From: Proteles cristata cristata
Taxonomy: Eukaryota > Chordata > Mammalia > Carnivora > Hyaenidae
Assembly: GCA_017311185.1 (NCBI GenBank)
Contig: JAESUZ010000420.1
Coordinates: 930,001 to 994,000, forward strand
Length of the DNA stretch: 64,000 nt
Direction: 5' to 3'
Each line of letters opens with the position of its first letter. The stretch's first letter is position 1. The position numbers and the translations under genes were made by a program. The notes under the pieces are model-generated. The model saw only the letters and a program-made list of their open reading frames with translations, was not told where the DNA came from and did not search any database. This document shows, piece by piece, positions 43,918-54,429 of this stretch.

Positions 43918-44741
43918 TTTTTATTTTTTAAAATTTAAATTCAAGTTAGTTAACATATAGTGTTGGCTTGGCTTCAGGAGTAGAACCCAGTGATTCATCT
44001 CCTTCATAGGACCCCCTTGCTCATTCTGAAAAGTGACCTCTTTACTGCCTGTCACCCATTTAACCCATCCCTGCACCCACCTCCCCTCTAGCAACCCTCA
44101 AGTTGTTCTTTGTATTTAAAATTTTTTTAATGTTTTATTTATTTCTGAGAGAGAGAGAGAGACAGCATGAGCAGGGGAGGGTCATAGAGAGAGGGAGACA
44201 CAGAATCAGAAGGAGGCTCCTGGCTCTGAGCTGTCAGCACAGAGCCCGATGCGGGGCTCGAACCCATGAACCGTGAGATCATGACCTGAGCCGAAGTTGT
44301 ATGCTTAACGGACTGAGCCCCCCAGGTGCCCCTGTTCTCTGTATTTAAGAGTCTCTTATGGTTTGCCTCCCTCTCTGTTTTTATCTTATTTTACTTTCTC
44401 TTCCCCTATATTCACTTCTTGTGTTTCTTAAATTCCACATATGAGTGAAATCAAATGATACCTGTCTTTCTCTGAGCTATTACACTTAGCGTAATACACT
44501 CTAGTTCCATCCATGGTTGCAAATGGCAAGATTTCATTCTTTTGACTGAGTAATATTCCGTTATACACCACATCTTCTTTATCCATTCATCAGTTGATGG
44601 ACGTTTGGGCTCTTTCCATACGTTGGCTGTTGTTGATGGTGCTGTTATAAACACTGGGGTGCATGTGCCCCTTCGACTCAGCATTTTTGTAGCCTTTGGA
44701 TAAATACCTAGTAGTGCAATTGCTGTGTCATAAGAGAGTAA
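43918..44741 (-). mobile_element. 5'-truncated LINE-1, interrupted by a SINE
   Basis: Target duplication AAAATATCTTTA at 43906-43917 and 44742-44753. The reverse translation of 44451-44684 shows the ORF2 C-terminus (PSTDEWIKKMW). Broken by stops, and split at 44120-44332. Confidence 0.92.
44120..44332 (-). mobile_element. Felid CAN-SINE inside the L1
   Basis: Duplication TGTTCTTTGTATTTAA at 44104-44119, with one mismatch in the 3' copy at 44333-44348. Confidence 0.95.
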
Positions 44742-45022
44742 AAAATATCTTTATAACACACATGCCAGACATTAAATGGGTGCACGATCCACTTCACATC
44801 TGAAAATTGCATGGTGATTTCAACCAGCAAACCCCACGACCTCACCCAGAAAGACTAAGTTCCTTATGTAGACCAGAGCAGTGAGTTTCTTCTGTACCTC
44901 CTGCTTCTCATTCATGGATGTATCACTGTGTTGAATGCTCCTTCTTACAAGTTTCCCCTCAACTCTTGTTCTTGGCGCTCCTAGGTTTTTCTAAGATTGT
45001 GTCTTTTTTTCAGTTACTTTCT

Positions 45023-45242
45023 TTTTAAAAAAAATTTTTTTAATGTTTATTTATTTTTGAGAGAGACACAGAGTGTGAGTGGGGAAGGGGCAGAGAGAGA
45101 GAGGGAGACACAGAATCTTTAACAGGCTCCAAATTCTGAGCTGTCAGCACAGAGCCTGACGTGGGGCTTGAACTCACAAACTGTGAGATCATGACCTAAG
45201 GCAAAGTCTGATGCTTAACTGACTGAGCCACTGAGGCGCCCC
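45023..45242 (-). mobile_element. Felid CAN-SINE
   Basis: Full-length reverse copy, head GAGCCACTGAGGCGCCCC. Confidence 0.94.
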
Positions 45243-46389
45243 TCTTTTTTCCCTTCTTCATCTCTCATCTGCTGGGAGGAAGAAATTGCCCCACATCACA
45301 ATATACAAGAGCACATTTAAAGAAAAATCTTTCCCTGTGACTTGGAACTTGGTTTCAATGACAGATTTCTATTGGTTACAATTCTCCTGGTTTCAACACA
45401 CAGAAATTCCGGGTAAAATCTGAACAAAGCATGAACCAGAATGGAATTGAATGGCTTCTGTATCTGAGGCATCCTGGATTGGGGTGGCCTCATTAGGGCT
45501 GACCCACTGTCCCCAGATCCCCTCGTCCAGCGGCCTGTCCTTGTTTGTAGCCAGAGATGGGGGAGGCTAGAGGCCCTGCGAGTCGGGAGCAGACTTGGTA
45601 CTTGGGAGTCCGTTCCCCTGGGGGCACAGAGTCGGAGGTGTGGGCGTCTTCCCAGGGCGGAACCAGGATGAGGTTATCCAGGAAGGGAAATGGATCTGGT
45701 GTCCAACAACAGATGTCTGTTTCGGGACTCTTCTGTTCAAATGTAGTCTTTCACCAACACACAACCGAGCAGAACAGGCATATGGATTGTTGTGTCGGCT
45801 CATGTGGGGGTGGGAGGCCTGGGCCCTGTTCTGCGTCTTTCTGCCAGAGCGGGCACAGAGCGGGCACAGAGCGGGCACAGAGCGGCTCAGATCTTCCTCT
45901 CCAGGTATGCAGTTCTCGCATCCCTTCTTCATCGTGAAAGGAAAGGAAGGAAGGTAGGAAGGGGAAAAGAGAGAAGGAAGGAAAAGCCGAGAAACTTGTC
46001 TCGTCTCTGTACCCAAGTTGTGTGAGATCCTGAAAAAAGAAATCCAAATCCGAAGAGCCTGCCCCCCAGAAATCACTAATTACTTATTTACGATATTTTC
46101 TATTTCTGTCACTTCCTTAGCAACCCTTAGCAGCTGCCTGGGAAAATATAAAGGGGTTGTCGGTCTTACATGAGAATTCTTCAAATAGCAAGTGACATTG
46201 TTCAGTGACATGAAGTCTTCCTGCTCGGATTCACTTCGGGGAAGAGGGAGAAGCGATCTGGCATTTGATCAATCTTAGCATAACTGGGCAGCCCAGCATA
46301 TCAGGGACCGCCTTGATTCTCAGTCATTCTACTGTTTTCATTTAAGGTTAAGGCCTTTGTTACGGAATGAAGTGTGATTTAATTTGCAT
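45243..46389. other. Intronic unique sequence
   Basis: Contains the 11-bp tandem repeat at 45846. Open frames near 45557-46076 on both strands overlap each other and show no domain; no exon is called. Confidence 0.4.
45846..45885 (+). repeat. 11-bp tandem repeat, about 3.6 copies
   Basis: Perfect copies of AGAGCGGGCAC. Confidence 0.95.
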
Positions 46390-46405
46390 GCTTTTGTTAG
46401 GGCTT

Positions 46406-46622
46406 TTTTTTTTTTTTATGTTTATTTTTGAGAGAGAGTGTTGTGAGCAGAGTTGGGGCAGAGAGAGGGAGACACAGAATCTGAAGCAGGCTCCAGGCTC
46501 TGAGCACAGACAGGGCTGTCTCCTGGGCTCGAACTCTCTCCCGGGCTCAAACTCACAGTCTTTGAGATCGTGACCTGAGCCGAAGTTGGACACTCAACTG
46601 ACTGAGCCACCCAGGCGCCCCT
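46406..46622 (-). mobile_element. Felid CAN-SINE with internal duplication
   Basis: CTTTTGTTAGG flanks both sides. Inside, TCTCCCGGGCTC-like and CTCAAACTC segments are doubled (about 46515-46555). Confidence 0.94.
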
Positions 46623-46639
46623 CTTTTGTTAGGCTTTCT

Positions 46640-47183
46640 ATGAAAATACGTCCGCGTCCTTAGTATGTTGTCTGGGCAGCTCTCTCCAGCACGTGGCGAA
46701 GTTTGCTTCCTCAAGCAGCACGTGTGAGTTAAAGTTGTGTCACGAAGGCTCTTTTTGAAAGTTCCTCAGCGGAGATTCCTTGAGAACCTGGGGACCTGGA
46801 GCTTCTGGAGCCCCAGGGTCAGTGGTCAGGTCTGGGCCAGTTTTTGGGGGGACCCTTGAACTTGGATGGATCCAGCGCTCCAGCCTCCACATTTCCCTGA
46901 CCTCATACCTCCCCCACCTTGGCCTTCGGGATGTCCTGGCCGTGGAGTGGGAGTCTGGTTTTCCCCTCCGTTCCCCCAAAAGAGGGCCACAGGCCTTTTT
47001 CTTCCTTTCCTGGGTTGTCTGCTGGACGCAATGTGGGGATCCGGAGAAGAAGAAACCAAAATCCGTCCTGCTGGTCAGCCAGCCTCAGTCAGGCTCATGG
47101 ATCTGAACGTTTTGTTTTCAGAAAGGCAGTTCTCTCCCAGACTTCGCATGACTTATTTTAAGATTCTGAAGACTTGTGACAAA

Positions 47184-47187
<4 letters not shown>
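46640..47187. other. Intronic unique sequence
   Basis: No repeat or exon recognised. Confidence 0.4.

Positions 47188-47232
<45 letters not shown>
47188..47232 (+). repeat. (GT)n microsatellite
   Basis: About 22 uninterrupted GT units. Confidence 0.96.
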
Positions 47233-47233
<1 letters not shown>

Positions 47234-47419
47234 TTTGTTTTTTTTTGAGAACCAGGCAAAATTGAAAAACGAACAGATTATGCAGGAAGTTCACTTTGGT
47301 GATTTCTACTTTCCAGTAACTGGGCTTTGACTTAGTAACTGGAGCTGAGTTCCTGGGGGGTTTCTAGGATTCAAAGAACACCATCAATGCATCCCTGCCC
47401 CCCCACCCCCGCCCCAGTC

Positions 47420-47560
47420 ATTACCTTACTAATCCTCACAGCAACCCCGCTGAGGAAGGGTGCTGTAGTTTCTGTGGAAACTGAGGCACAGAGGGGAAGA
47501 ATGATCCCCAAAGATGCACAAGTCATTAGTGATGTGGCCTGGTTCTGACATAGGCATGTG
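47420..47560 (-). mobile_element. MIR or L2 fragment
   Basis: GGAAACTGAGGCACAGAGGG is the reverse MIR/L2 hallmark. Confidence 0.65.
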
Positions 47561-47784
47561 TTCTTTTTGGTTGTTGTTATGTTTTTAAATTTTTACTTGT
47601 TTTGTTGAAGTATAGTTAACACACAGGGTTAAATTAGTTTCTGATGTACAATATAATGATTTGACGTTTCTGTACATTTCTCAGCACTCATCATGTAAGT
47701 GTGCTCTTAATTTTCCGCACCTATTCACCCCTCCCTCTCCCCACCTCCCCTCTGACAACCACCAGTTTGTTGTCTGTATTTTGT

Positions 47785-47977
47785 GGGCATCTGGGGGGCT
47801 CCATTGGTTAAGCATCCGACTTTGGCTCAAGTCATGATCTCATGGTTCACCATTCAAGCCCCGCGTTGGGCTCTGTGCTGACAGGTCAGAGCCTGGAGCC
47901 TGCTTCAGATTCTGTGTCTTTCTCTCTGCCCTTTCCTGGCTTATGCTCTCTCTCTCTCTCTTAAACAAAAAAGTTAA
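47785..47977 (+). mobile_element. Felid CAN-SINE inside the older L1
   Basis: Head GGGCATCTGGGGGGCTCC, tail shortened. Confidence 0.92.
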
Positions 47978-48300
47978 AAATATGTCTTTTAGTTTGTCCC
48001 TTTTTTCCCCTATGTTTGTTCTTTTGTTTTGTTTCCTAAATTCCACATTTGTGAAAATCCCATGGTATTTGTCTTCCTTTGACCGACTTATTTCACTTAG
48101 CATTATACCTTCTAGATCCACCCACATTGTCGTAAATGGCAAGATCTCATTCTTTTTATGACTGAGTAATATCCCAGCGTGTGTGTGTGATTGTATCATA
48201 TCTTCTTTATCCCTTCATCTGCTGGTGGGTTCCTTCTATACCTTGGCTATTGTAAATAACACTGCGGTAAATGTGAAGATGAATATATCTTTTCAAATCC

Positions 48301-48511
48301 AGGGCACCTGGGTGGCTCACTCATTTGAGCATCTGATTTCGGCTCAGGTCATGATCTTGCAGTTTGTGGGTTCAGGTCCTGCGTCGGGATCTGTGCTGAC
48401 ATCTCAGAGCCTTGAGCCTGCTTCGGATTCTGTGTCTCCTTCTCTTTCTGCCCCTCCCCTGCTTGCACCGTCTCTCTCTCAGAAAAATAAATAGTACATA
48501 AAAATTTTTTG
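48301..48511 (+). mobile_element. Felid CAN-SINE inside the older L1
   Basis: TTTTCAAATC flanks both sides. Confidence 0.95.
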
Positions 48512-48765
48512 TTTTCAAATCAGTGTCTGTTTTCTTTGGATAAATACCCAGGAGTGGAGTTACTGGATCATAACAGTGGTTCTCTGTTTAGTTTTTTGAG
48601 GACCCTGCCCCCATTTTTCCCCCTTGGCTACCCTCGTTTGTCTTCCCACCGGCGGTGCATGAGTGTTCCTTTTTCTCTGTCCTTGCCAACACTTGTTATT
48701 TTTTGTCTTTTTGATTCCAGCCCATTCTGACGGGCGAGGGGCCATGCGTCCTTGTGGGATGCATT

Positions 48766-50057
48766 TGTATTTCCCCAATGACGGGCGATGTTGGCCACTG
48801 GGCATGCATTCTCGAAGCCACGTGACGCGCCGGCTCTCGGAGTGGAGCTGCTCGGGCCCAGAAGCATCCACACCTACCCGGAGCCTAGCTGTGCCTCGTG
48901 TCTGTCTGCAGACAGAGCTGTGATTCTCGGCGAACCGCTCTGGGGTGGCCGGATTGCACGGCTGCCTCTTTTTTTTCCTTTAAAATATCACTTTAATATG
49001 CAATTAAATAAAGGGGGGGGAAGGTAGCATTTTGACTGAAAAACTGTAAATGTAAATTGGACACTGGCGAGTCTGACAGTATTAAATTACTTCTGCGATT
49101 AAGTCAACCAGAGGAACACGAATAATATTCTGAGCAAAAGAGAGCATTGCATAGTTTCCTAAGGTGGTTACTCCAAATGAAAGAAAATGTTTATCTAAAT
49201 ATTTAAGTCTGGAAGAGAGAGAACCACGTCCGCCTCTTAAATAGCGCGTCTTGTCGTGTTTCGAGGCTGTTTGGGAAATAAGCCCCCATCTCTTCATGCT
49301 GAGAAGATCTGTTGATAATGTCTCCCTACTGGAGTTGTCCAAAGGTCTGAGCACTTCGGGGGGGCGCTTCAGAGAGGAATACTGATTTTCTGAGCCCCGC
49401 TGGGAGCCAGTGTCTTCAGAGGCCCTTTCTCCATGTGGGGCAGCTGGGGGTATGATGATTGCCCTGGGCTGTTTATTTATTTATTTATTTTTAAAGAAAG
49501 GGAGAAAAGACATCCCACCAGCCTAGGCTATTTCAGGGCAGTGTGAGGGCTGCAGAGCATCTATTCTCTTCATCAGGGTTCAGACCTTGCCGGCCCGGCT
49601 GTGTGATGTCACTGCAGGGAGGGGTTGGTGGCAGGGACCCGTTTGCTCAGAGACGTCATGGCCACATTCTTGTTCCTGATGAAGAATTGCACCCCCTCTC
49701 CCCCCGCCTGGAGGCTGGAAACTGCCTTTGGAAAGTGTTTTCATGAAAGGTGCGTTGGCAGTTTTGGTAATGAGGTCATTCCCTTGCTACAAAGCTCTGT
49801 CACATGAACACACCCCAGTCTTTATCAAGTGCGAGCCAGCTGACATGGGACAGAAGAGCTTCCAAAGCCTGGCTCCGGTTTTCTCATCCCCCAGCGACAC
49901 CGTATGCACCACGCCTATGGAATTTTCTCCCATCCTGCTGACCAGCATCTGCTAGTCCCGGGGCTTTGCAAGGGCAGAGAAACATCATGGTGCCATGGAT
50001 TGAATGCTTGGTATGCCACGAACTTTCATGTGCAGTCTCCACAAATAATATGGCCAC
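48766..50057. other. Intronic unique sequence
   Basis: Carries a T/A-rich (TTTA)n patch at about 49472-49492. The block 49,030-49,200 is AT-rich and unique. No exon recognised. Confidence 0.4.
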
Positions 50058-50090
50058 CCCACGAGAGAGAGCAGGAGCGAGAGAGCGAGG

Positions 50091-50122
<32 letters not shown>

Positions 50123-50228
50123 ATCCCAAGCAGGCTCTGCACTGTCAGGGCAGAGCCTAGTGTGGGGCTTGGTCCCACCATCCTTGAGAACCAGACCTGA
50201 GCCAAAATCAAGAGTCGGATGGTTGCTT
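50058..50228 (-). mobile_element. Felid CAN-SINE, left part, interrupted
   Basis: Runs to AAGAGTCGGATGGTTGC; the missing head (TTAACTGACTGAACCACCCAGG) resumes after the next element, to about 50450. Confidence 0.9.
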
Positions 50229-50229
50229 T

Positions 50230-50416
50230 GGGGGAGCCTGGGTGGCTCAGTCATTTAAGCATCCCAACTCTTGATTTCGACTCAGGTCCTGATCTCATGG
50301 TTTGTGAGTTTGAGCCTTGAGCTGGGCTCTGTGCTGACAGCATGGAACCTGCTTGGGATTTTCTCTCTCTCTCTCTCTCTCCCTCTTTCTCAGAGTAAAT
50401 AAACTTAAAAAAAGTA
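50230..50416 (+). mobile_element. Felid CAN-SINE nested in an opposite-strand SINE
   Basis: Complete forward copy whose insertion split the older reverse copy. Confidence 0.92.
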
Positions 50417-50452
50417 TTGGATGCTTAACTGACTGAACCACCCAGGCATCGA
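50417..50452 (-). mobile_element. Felid CAN-SINE, right part of the interrupted copy
   Basis: GATGCTTAACTGACTGAACC is the reverse head. Confidence 0.88.
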
Positions 50453-50454
50453 AA

Positions 50455-50720
50455 TTGTTATTCTTTAAGTAATACGTATTCAGTGAAGACAGTTCCAAAA
50501 TACTGAAAGCATAAAAAAAAATCCTATTCCCCAAAGATAACTATTCCTACTAGTTTAGTGTATATATTTCCACACTTTTTTTCATTATTTCCGAAGTATA
50601 TATAGATCCTTTCCTTTCAGATATGTATATTTGTTTTTTTTTTCAACTAAAAATGTATCATGACTTATCTTTCTGTGTCCAAAGTCTACTTCTGTAATCT
50701 AATTTTAACAATTTTTGTGA
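50455..50720 (-). mobile_element. Ancient LINE fragment (tentative)
   Basis: CCAAAGATAACTATTCCTAC then AATGTATCATGACTTATC resemble an old L1/HAL1 segment. Confidence 0.35.
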
Positions 50721-51024
50721 GTGTGAAGTAATAACAGACAAGGGGCTACCCCTGAAAGTTAGGGCCTCACCACACACAAATTACAGAAATAAATTGCAGA
50801 TGAAGAAGGAACCAGAAAGAACAGCAATAGCACCAAAAATGATAGAGCATCAGAAGGCAGTATGGATATATCTTGAGTAATATTGGGATGGTGGAGTCCT
50901 TTCAAATCAAGATTTAAGTAAAAAAGGGGAACTCAGAATCCATAAAGGTAAAGACTGAGGGCTTTGCCCATAGAAAGTGTCAAGTTCACGTATGGCAGAA
51001 GACTCGCCCACCCTGCAGAGTGTG

Positions 51025-51408
51025 GTAGGCGGCTTGGGCTGCCCTAGCAAAGTGTCAGGCACTGGGAGTCTTAACAACAGAAATTTATTTTCTCACAGTT
51101 CGGGAGGATGGGAAGTCCAAGGTCATGGTGTCATTGGCCAGTCTGTTTTCTTCTGTGGTCTCTCTCTTTGGCTTGTAGATGGTGTCTTCTCCTCTCTTTG
51201 CCTCCAGTGTCTCTCTGTGTGTCTGTGCCCGTATTTCCTTTCTTTAGAAGTACACCAGTCATGTTGGGTGAGGGTCCCTTTGAATGACCTCAGTTTACCT
51301 TCGTCGCCTCTTGAAAGGCCGTGTCTTCAAACAGTCACATTCTGAGGTCTTGGGAGTTAGGCTTTCAACACATGAATTTTGGAGAGGCGCGGTTCAGCCC
51401 ATAACACA
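51025..51408 (-). mobile_element. MLT1-type MaLR LTR
   Basis: AACAACAGAAATTTATTTTC, CACATTCTGAGGTCTTGGG and CATGAATTTTGGAG, ending TTCAGCCCATAACACA; near-complete. Confidence 0.88.
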
Positions 51409-51789
51409 GAACAAAAGCGCGAAGCCTGGAGGACGCACTTAGAAATACAGGTCTCGTGGCCCAAATTCCCTGTCCCCTACCAGCTGCTGGAATGCCTTTG
51501 CCACCTCTGCTGTCCCCATTCTTCCAAAGCCGTTGCGGGACTTTGTGACATTCCCACCCCCAGTGCAGAGGTAGTCACATCCTTTCTTGAGTTGCGTTCC
51601 ATGCCCCCAAGGCTCAGAGTCGCCTTCCAGGGACTTTGCATATCTTTGCTCTGATCGATTAAGGGATGCAATTAAAATCGACTTCTTAGAGGCCCATCTT
51701 GACCAGAAAAAAAAACCTGATTGTAAAAGTAACGTGAGCCGGTATTAGAAGGAAAACGCACTGACGGATACATGAAAAGAAAACTGAAG

Positions 51790-52020
51790 GGGTGCCTGGG
51801 TGGCGTAGTTGGTTAAGCGTCCGACTTTCGCTCGGGTCACGATCTCGCGGTTCGTGGGTTCGAGCCCCGCGTCGGGCTCTGTGCTGACTGCCAGCTCAGA
51901 GCCTGGAGCCTGTTTGAGTCTGTGACTCCCTCTCTCTCTGACCCTCCCCTGCTCACGCTGTCTCTCTCTCTCTCTCTCTCTCCTCGAAATAAATAAAACA
52001 TTTAAAAAAAAAAAAGAAAA
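51790..52020 (+). mobile_element. Felid CAN-SINE, young subfamily
   Basis: 16-bp duplication GAAAAGAAAACTGAAG at 51774-51789 and 52021-52036; the B-box is intact. Confidence 0.96.
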
Positions 52021-52254
52021 GAAAAGAAAACTGAAGACAGGTCCCCTTTCTGCCACTCACATCCTGCTTCCGCCTTTCCAGCTTCATTCCCAGGAGGGGG
52101 CCGCCATGGACACAGTGCGTTTCCTTCTCTTTGAGTGATGAATACGGTAGAGTAAGATGTGGCCACGGACACATCTGGTGACCCTGGTGAGGCGTTACTG
52201 ATGCTACTCGCACGGCTACGGCACTGACGTTAGTTAACACCCCATGCCGGCTCA

Positions 52255-52440
52255 CCACCTGCCGTGCTTGATCCTTGCACCATCCTATGCCCGTGTCGTC
52301 CTGTTATTACCCCATTTTTCAGACTGGTGGACTCCAGCTTAGAGATGTTGGAGGTCACAGCTTAGGGTCACAGAGCTGGGAAAACCCTCAAGCCAGACCT
52401 GCCGACTTCATAGTCGTTAGACTGTGAGCACTGGTCCATG
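52255..52440 (-). mobile_element. MIR
   Basis: TTATTACCCCATTTTTCAGAC then CACAGCTTAGGGTCACAGAGC, reverse MIR order. Confidence 0.7.
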
Positions 52441-54190
52441 ACACTACCTAGAGGTTAAGTTCATTTTCTTGGCATCTCGACCTTGCACTTCCTTGTAGGG
52501 TTGTATCATGATATCCTTAACATCATGGGCGTCTCTGTGATTTCCATCCTTTGCTTTTATAGACGAGGCTGCAGATGGTGAGTTTTCCTGTGTTGAGTGC
52601 AGAGGTCTCTGGATCTCTGGACAGTTGGGTGGAGTTGGCAGTGTTAAAATCGTGATACGATGTGATCTGTATTTTGATAAGTTGCCACAAGGCAATCTTA
52701 TTTCTAAGTTCTTGGGAAAGACCTCTATGCAGTCCCCAGGTAATGATGTAGATTTAGTAAAACAGTCCCTTTTGTGCCCCAGATACCTCCTGGCCCTTGA
52801 TAAAAGCTTTTAATAATAAGGATGGTGATTCCACGTACAGTTGCCCTGAGATGAAAGAGAATTGGCAGTTTGAGTGTGGTTATCGTCCGGGATGCTCTTA
52901 TTTAGAGTTTGGTTTCTATTATCGAAATAATACTCCATGCTCCTTTCTCCTCTGCATGAAAGGCGGAAAAAGGTAAATACTTCTTTTTTCTCTTTGAACT
53001 GCTGCAGAATCATTTCTCTGTGAGGCTTCAGAATTCACAGTGAGGCCAAAGATCCCTTTTTTTTTTAAAAAAATAAACTTTTCCCAAGTGAATTTAGCTG
53101 GAGTGCCAGGATTGCCTTAGCTCTGAAGCACAATGAGATTTTGGAGGGGGAGGCTTGTGACAGACGGGGAAAGCCCTCAGTCTGTCAGGGGCTGCAGAGC
53201 CCGGGCCCCCGAGCCCCCGAGCCCCCGAGCCCCCGACCTGCCCTGTGGGGGATGCTACAGGCTGAAGTCTGTTCCCTGGGGCTCCCCAAGAAGCCCAGCC
53301 TGGCACTTGTCGCTTTCTGAGAGCAGAATTCGAAGCAGGCATGTTGGAGTGATGGGAGGGACCTCTGCAGCTTCTCTCCCACCATGACCAGGGAAGAGAT
53401 AGCGGAGCCGGGGGAAGACCAGAGCTGATCAGTTTCGCCGAGGACCCGTGCTGAAGGAGAGTCGCATGCGGTATGGTCGTGGTGGCTGTCTTAGAACTCA
53501 GCAGGTACATTTATGCCCCTCTTACTGTGACAAAGTGAGTTGCCATGGGTGGTGCCTCCGCGGTCGCATTTGCCCTTAGAATCTTGTACGGAGGCACTCC
53601 TTGACCTAAAATGCCCGATTTCCAGTAGGATGTTCCCCGCTACTGTCTTGTTGTGAAAGCGGCTGCTGTTTGGCTCTCCGTTTTTGGCACGCACGCCAAT
53701 ATGGAATAAAGACCATATTTCCCAGCCTTCCTTCTGCTTATGGGGCTGATAAGGTTACGCTCGGGCCAGTGGGATTGGAGGGGAGACTGCTGGCTGTGAT
53801 TTCTGGGAGCACCCCGAGGAGGACACTTTTGTCTTTGCTGTGGACAGGGGCCGGCACTACAGTGAGAAAGCCCCAGCTTGAGAGTGACGGAGGAACAGAT
53901 AGAATGGCCCAGGGGGAGATCTCAGGACAGAGAGAAATTTCGGTATCACAGCAGCCATAATGCTTTGGGCTTTGTAACTTTTGGCTAAAAATGACAATGG
54001 ATACGTTTGCCTTCGATGTCTCAACCTTGTGCTGCGTGTTTTAGGTAGCTTATATGAACCTTTATGAAAATATGTTGTCCATATTTTGGAGATGGAGGAA
54101 GAGACTTCTAGAAGGGACATTACAAGTGGCCTGTGCAAGGTGACATGCCTTATATTTGACCGGTCTAAGATTTTGACCTCTTTGATTCCA
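52441..54190. other. Intronic unique sequence
   Basis: About 1.7 kb without recent SINEs; contains the 9-bp tandem repeat at 53204. Open frames show no domains. Confidence 0.4.
53204..53237 (+). repeat. 9-bp GC-rich tandem repeat
   Basis: Unit GAGCCCCCG repeated about 3.7 times. Confidence 0.93.
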
Positions 54191-54228
54191 GAATCTCTAC
54201 TTTCATTGATTAATGAATTAATTAATTT

Positions 54229-54414
54229 CTAAAAAAAGTTTGTTTATTTATTTGAGAGAGACAGACAGTACGAGCTGGGTAGGGGCAGAGAGCGGAAGAA
54301 TCCCAAGAAGTGCAAGAGCCTGATGCAGGGCTCGAACTCAGGAAACTGTGAGATCATGACCTGAGCCGAAACCAGGAGTTGAACACCCAACCGCCTGAGC
54401 CATGCAGGCGCCCC
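54229..54414 (-). mobile_element. Felid CAN-SINE, diverged
   Basis: AGAATCT(C/G)TACTTT occurs at 54191-54204 and after the head, an imperfect target duplication. Confidence 0.92.
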
Positions 54415-54429
54415 CAGAATCTGTACTTT

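Larger units (their letters stand above)
47575..48765 (-). mobile_element. Older LINE-1 3' end, split by two SINEs
   Basis: TTGAAGTATAGTTAACACAC, ATTTCACTTAGCATTATACC, TAAATACCCAGGAGTGGAG and CTTGTTATTTTTTGTC follow the L1MA-type 3' half in reverse. SINEs sit at 47785-47977 and 48301-48511. Confidence 0.85.

Noticed and set aside
45567..46076. 169-codon antisense ORF
   Set aside because: Overlaps several other open frames on both strands, includes the 11-bp tandem repeat, and has no recognisable domain.
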